Source: Orientallactaga sibirica (taxonomy: Eukaryota > Chordata > Mammalia > Rodentia > Dipodidae). From it: a stretch of DNA of 64,000 bases. The notes below the pieces were generated by a model. That model worked only from the letters and a program-made list of their open reading frames with translations, searched no databases and had not been told where the DNA came from. The stretch covers positions 9,211,001-9,275,000 of the forward strand of contig JAEOAD010000699.1 of the NCBI GenBank assembly GCA_036365145.1. The letters are read 5' to 3'. Below, in pieces: positions 60,372-64,000 of this stretch. The first letter of the stretch is position 1, and every line of letters begins with the position of its first letter. The translations under genes were made by a program, and so were the position numbers.

Positions 60372-61740
60372 AGTTTTAAAAATTCATCAGTTTTAAGCAA
60401 CTTTTGTTATACCATATTGTGGCAAATATTTTATTAGTAATTTTGCTATTAATTTCCTACTATGCTTAATTTATGAATTAAATTTTACCATAGAGACATG
60501 TATGGTATATATAGAGGAAAACATAGTCTCTATAGGATGCAGTACCATCCAAGACCAGGCCTGCACTGCAGGGGGTGGGTCTTGGGTCCTTGAATCTAAG
60601 GATAATATCCACATTTCACTATGTATGTGGAGCATGTTAGTCCATTACATAGCATCACTTTAAGATGCTATAATATTTTCAAACCTCTTGCAATATGTCT
60701 TAATTATCTTGATTATGTTAATTATCTTGATTATCTTTAAATTTTCAGTTTTTGAGGCTTTTCTAAATTCCCTTCAAGTTCTAAGTGTCTTGCCAATGGA
60801 GGAAATAGGATAACTTGTGCAGGGAGGCCTGCTCTTACAGTTCTGTTGCCAAGGCCAATGTATATACTTGCCTTTCTGTATGCTCTATGATGGGAAAGGG
60901 GAAATTTGCCAATTATGCATCTGCTAACAGTAATATTTGTCATTATATTGTCATGTGTTTACAAAGAAACTTCATGAATATTGCATTCGTTAAAAATGAG
61001 ACCTTTTGTAGGAAAATAAGCTAAATCTCAAAGACACATTAGATTGTGTTTTATAATAATTAGTACTTTCTTCTCTACACCAATAGACTATTATTTTCTC
61101 TTATACTAAGATTATGCTCATCTTCATGTATCATGTTACAGAAATTTAAAACAATGAATCCATTGTTTCCAAAATTCTTTACTTATCTTTATTTTCTCAG
61201 ACTTGTTCTGCATTGATTTTTCTTGATTTCTGAGACAGCCTTAACTGCTTCAGTAGCCATAATGTAATGATTATGTCTATCTGCTTCCCCAATAGTCATC
61301 ACTGCATAGACTTTCTCACACAACTTTCCAGATATATTAACTGCCTCTTCTCTTTCATTCTCAAAATGAACATTTCCATCTAGTCAGCTGAATCTATATA
61401 ATACATATTGAGTTTCTCAGTATTTTCTGACTTTTACAGGTTGGCATAGTTTTAGCAATAAACATCTGTGTGCTCAGTACATTGAAGTTGGAGTGACAGT
61501 TAGTACGAGACAATAATCAGGAGGGTTTGTCCATTTCTTCAACAAATAATTATGATTTAATCTGAAAAGCCGAGTTTCATTTGACTCCTTTAAGGAAGTT
61601 TTTGCTCACAATTACTGAGTGTCAGGCTGCATTTGATAGGTACTACCCTGGGTTTTCAACTTACTGGCTCAAATCACACTTCAAAGGTTTATTGGCTAGA
61701 ATGCTTTCCACTTTGTTGAGTAATATTGACTGTGTTTTAG
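60372..61740. other. Single-copy AT-rich DNA
   Basis: No gene or repeat was recognised. Confidence 0.4.
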
Positions 61741-61898
61741 GTTCTAGAGTGATGATTTAGAGGTTAGGGCACTTGCCTGCAAAGCCAAAGGACCCATGTT
61801 CAATTCCCCAGTACCCACATAAGCCAAATGCAAAAGGTGGTGCATGGGTCTGGAGTTCATTTGCAGTGGTTGGAGCCCTGGAGCTCCCAGTGTATATG

Positions 61899-61936
<38 letters not shown>

Positions 61937-61965
61937 TCTCTCTCTATCTCAGAAATAAAATATGT
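61741..61965 (+). mobile_element. Dip-like SINE
   Basis: Forward copy with a diverged head (gagtgatgatttagaggtta), a gttcaattccccagtaccca B-box area, an expanded CT tract at about 61,894-61,948, and an AAATAAAATA tail. Confidence 0.88.
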
Positions 61966-64000
61966 AAACATTGAGTGTGTTTCTTCTCAATGTGCTTCTT
62001 CGTTGGTAAATAGATAACACATGGGGGCCTTTATGAGAGAGACATCATGAATAATGAGATGATGAGGCCCAGCATACAGCTTCGAGTTTTGAACATATCA
62101 CTCTTAAGCATTGGCTATTCTCATTGTTATTGTTTATTAAGGTTTGACATGAGCTTCTATTAATGGTATTAAATAGCACTTTACAGTGCTGCACAATGTC
62201 AGAGATTCTCATGTGTCTCAGATATTTCATAACTGGCAGGAAGCAAAGGAATCAACCTTGCCTTGTGCATTCCTGTTCTGAGACCTGAGAGAACTGAGGG
62301 AGGGATTACTGCCAGTGTCTTACTGGAATTTTCCAGTAGGTGGCACCAGTCACCCCCTTCCCATCACCAAACACTTTGAAAGGCACACATGAATCCAGAC
62401 TTATATGCATCCACATGAAAGATATGCACTGCTTTAAGTGTCCAGTTGACCACATCTTCCCCTCTTCCCCAACATCCCTTTAATTACATGAAGTAAAAAT
62501 TTGTTCTAGAACATTCTCAGCATAAGTCAATATGAGTGTATACTAAATGTGCTTTTTTTTTCCCCAAGGAGAAAATGTAAAGAAAACAACAAAGGCATTA
62601 TGAAAATTATAAAATTTAGTGAAAATAACAAACGTAAGCATTCCTTAACCACTCTTATTAACCAGGTTTTATTTCTTCTAAGAAAAGTGACTGTTTGGGG
62701 GGAAATTCTGAAAGGAAAGAGAATACTTGCACAGGAGTTCAATTCCTTACTCTACTGAGTACATAGTGGATATAAATGATCCTCGCCCTTTGAAAGAAGA
62801 GAATAAGCATATGGGAACTCAGTCTGCACATGATGACAAAACCTAATTCTAGATGAGACGCACTATTTATAGACCAGCAATAATCTTGCCATTTTACACA
62901 TCTGAGAAAACCCTGGAAATAAACAAAGGTTAATTATATAGCATAATAATGTCACTTTGAATAAATGCTGAAGCCGCAGCTATAGTTCTCAGAAGGAGAG
63001 CACTGCTTTTCATAGGGGGGTGTTGAAGGTGTGGAACCTAATTTGAACTTCAAGGTTAACCAGAGGTGCCCCCACTGAAAACATGGCACTGGCCTCTCGA
63101 TTGCTAGATCTCCCTGGTCAGAAACATCATAAAAATGTCTCCAATATTGACACACAAGGAAGAGCCAGGTGGGTAAGGGGAGGGCAGGACAGGGACAGGG
63201 AGAGCTCTCCGAGGAAAGCACCCTGTGTCTAGTCTTCACACCCACTCCTTCTGTGTCCTTCGCTGGCTGAGAGGTTCCTGGCTCATAGGACACAATTTGA
63301 AAGGTGCCTGGGTATTTTTCCTCTGGGGCTTTGACTCTCTCTTCCTGGAGTCCTATTACACACGATGTGAGCACTCCTTGATCAAGGGCCTCTGAGGTCC
63401 TGTTACCCACACAAAGCAATCTGGGGAAAATCTGCTCTCACAGAAGAATCAGGGGGAAAGTCATAACATTTTAAAATATTTTTGAAATCAAAATTCTTTA
63501 CAGCTCCTTCCTGTATAGGATTGGGCAGGCTCACTTCCTCTAGTACTTGACATTTACGTGAAATGTCAGACCCAGGGTGTTAGAAAATCCACATTAAAAG
63601 TTGAAGGAAAGCCTTCCCACAAAGCAGTATCAGTATCAGTATCAGGAAGACACATTAGACAGACTGCACATGTGAAAACAGGAGGCTCCATGTGACAGCC
63701 CGGGGCTTCTCAGAAGCACCAGGATGGCCAGCTCCTCATTGTCCCACTCAGAACCAGCTCTGGGGAAAGAAAGAAGCTGCTCCATAAGTGATAAGTGGGG
63801 CATAGATTTACTGCAAAGGTCCCTGGAGCTGGTCAGGAATACATAGCTTTCATTAAGCACTCTATCTTGCCACCACCCTCTTGCAACACAACAAAGCTCC
63901 AGGCAACAGGAAGCCCTGGGCTTTGGAGAAATATCCTGTTCCCTTTTGGGAAGTTCAGCTTGGGATTTCTCCTGGGAGCCTGCCTGCTTGCTACACACTG
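61966..64000. other. Single-copy noncoding DNA
   Basis: No gene was recognised. The 155- and 118-codon minus-strand frames at 62,952-63,419 and 63,642-63,998 show no known domain or splice-site support. A CTCF-like motif lies at 62,333-62,346 and a short tandem of agtatc near 63,628. Confidence 0.45.
62333..62346 (+). promoter_or_regulatory. CTCF-like core motif, full consensus match
   Basis: CCAGTAGGTGGCAC fits CCASYAGRKGGCRS at all 14 positions. It lies in single-copy DNA, and binding is not shown. Confidence 0.55.

Noticed and set aside
62952..63998. 155- and 118-codon minus-strand frames on the same strand as Tmem182
   Set aside because: Neither resembles earlier Tmem182 segments or any family I know, and no flanking splice pattern supports an exon.
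1..64000. A new multi-gene defence, metabolic or mobile system
   Set aside because: The window has one vertebrate exon and otherwise retroelements, microsatellites and single-copy noncoding DNA. Nothing supports a coordinated gene set.

Overview
This window looks like mammalian nuclear DNA from a rodent, most likely a jerboa-type rodent (Dipodoidea). It carries B1-like (7SL-derived), ID and B4-like SINEs, rodent-type L1 3' ends, and many copies of a tRNA-headed SINE of about 220 bp with a CT-rich tail. That SINE fits the Dip family (B2 superfamily) known from jerboas. The species call is inference from repeat content. The ORFs are short, A+T is high, and microsatellites are abundant, so this is not a dense gene region and no bacterial, viral or plasmid-like system is present.

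Only one protein-coding segment is recognisable: the last coding exon of Tmem182 on the minus strand (36,413-36,633). It has an intact frame, a clean splice acceptor and a normal stop. Its 3' UTR should run left from 36,412, and the last intron runs right for at least 27 kb, because no earlier exon was recognised up to 64,000. The first 34 kb are therefore probably intergenic sequence downstream of Tmem182.

Layout. 1-14.8 kb: mostly single-copy noncoding DNA with scattered SINEs. 14.8-15.5 kb and 26.3-28.7 kb: old L1, ID, B1 and other repeats whose tails have grown into GAAA/GGAA microsatellites. 29.3-30.0 kb: a CACTCA-rich minisatellite-like tract and a GATA array. 30.33-30.77 kb: a well-preserved solo LTR with a 5-bp target duplication. 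31.4-32.6 kb: a 5'-truncated L1. 33.2-40.2 kb: few young mobile elements, surrounding the Tmem182 exon. 40.3-50.2 kb: SINE, young L1, and a 6.3-kb degenerate endogenous retrovirus with two LTRs and a tRNA-His-like primer-binding site. 51.7-56.6 kb: antisense L1 with an internal deletion. 57.9-60.4 kb: two copies of one LTR family, the second replacing the middle of a SINE. 60.4-64 kb: single-copy DNA with one SINE and a good CTCF-like motif.

No undescribed multi-gene system was found. The observations most worth checking are a CTCF-like motif carried inside the jerboa SINE family, a 43-nt near-perfect hairpin inside the ERV, the L1 with its reverse-transcriptase half deleted, and the LTR/SINE replacement.
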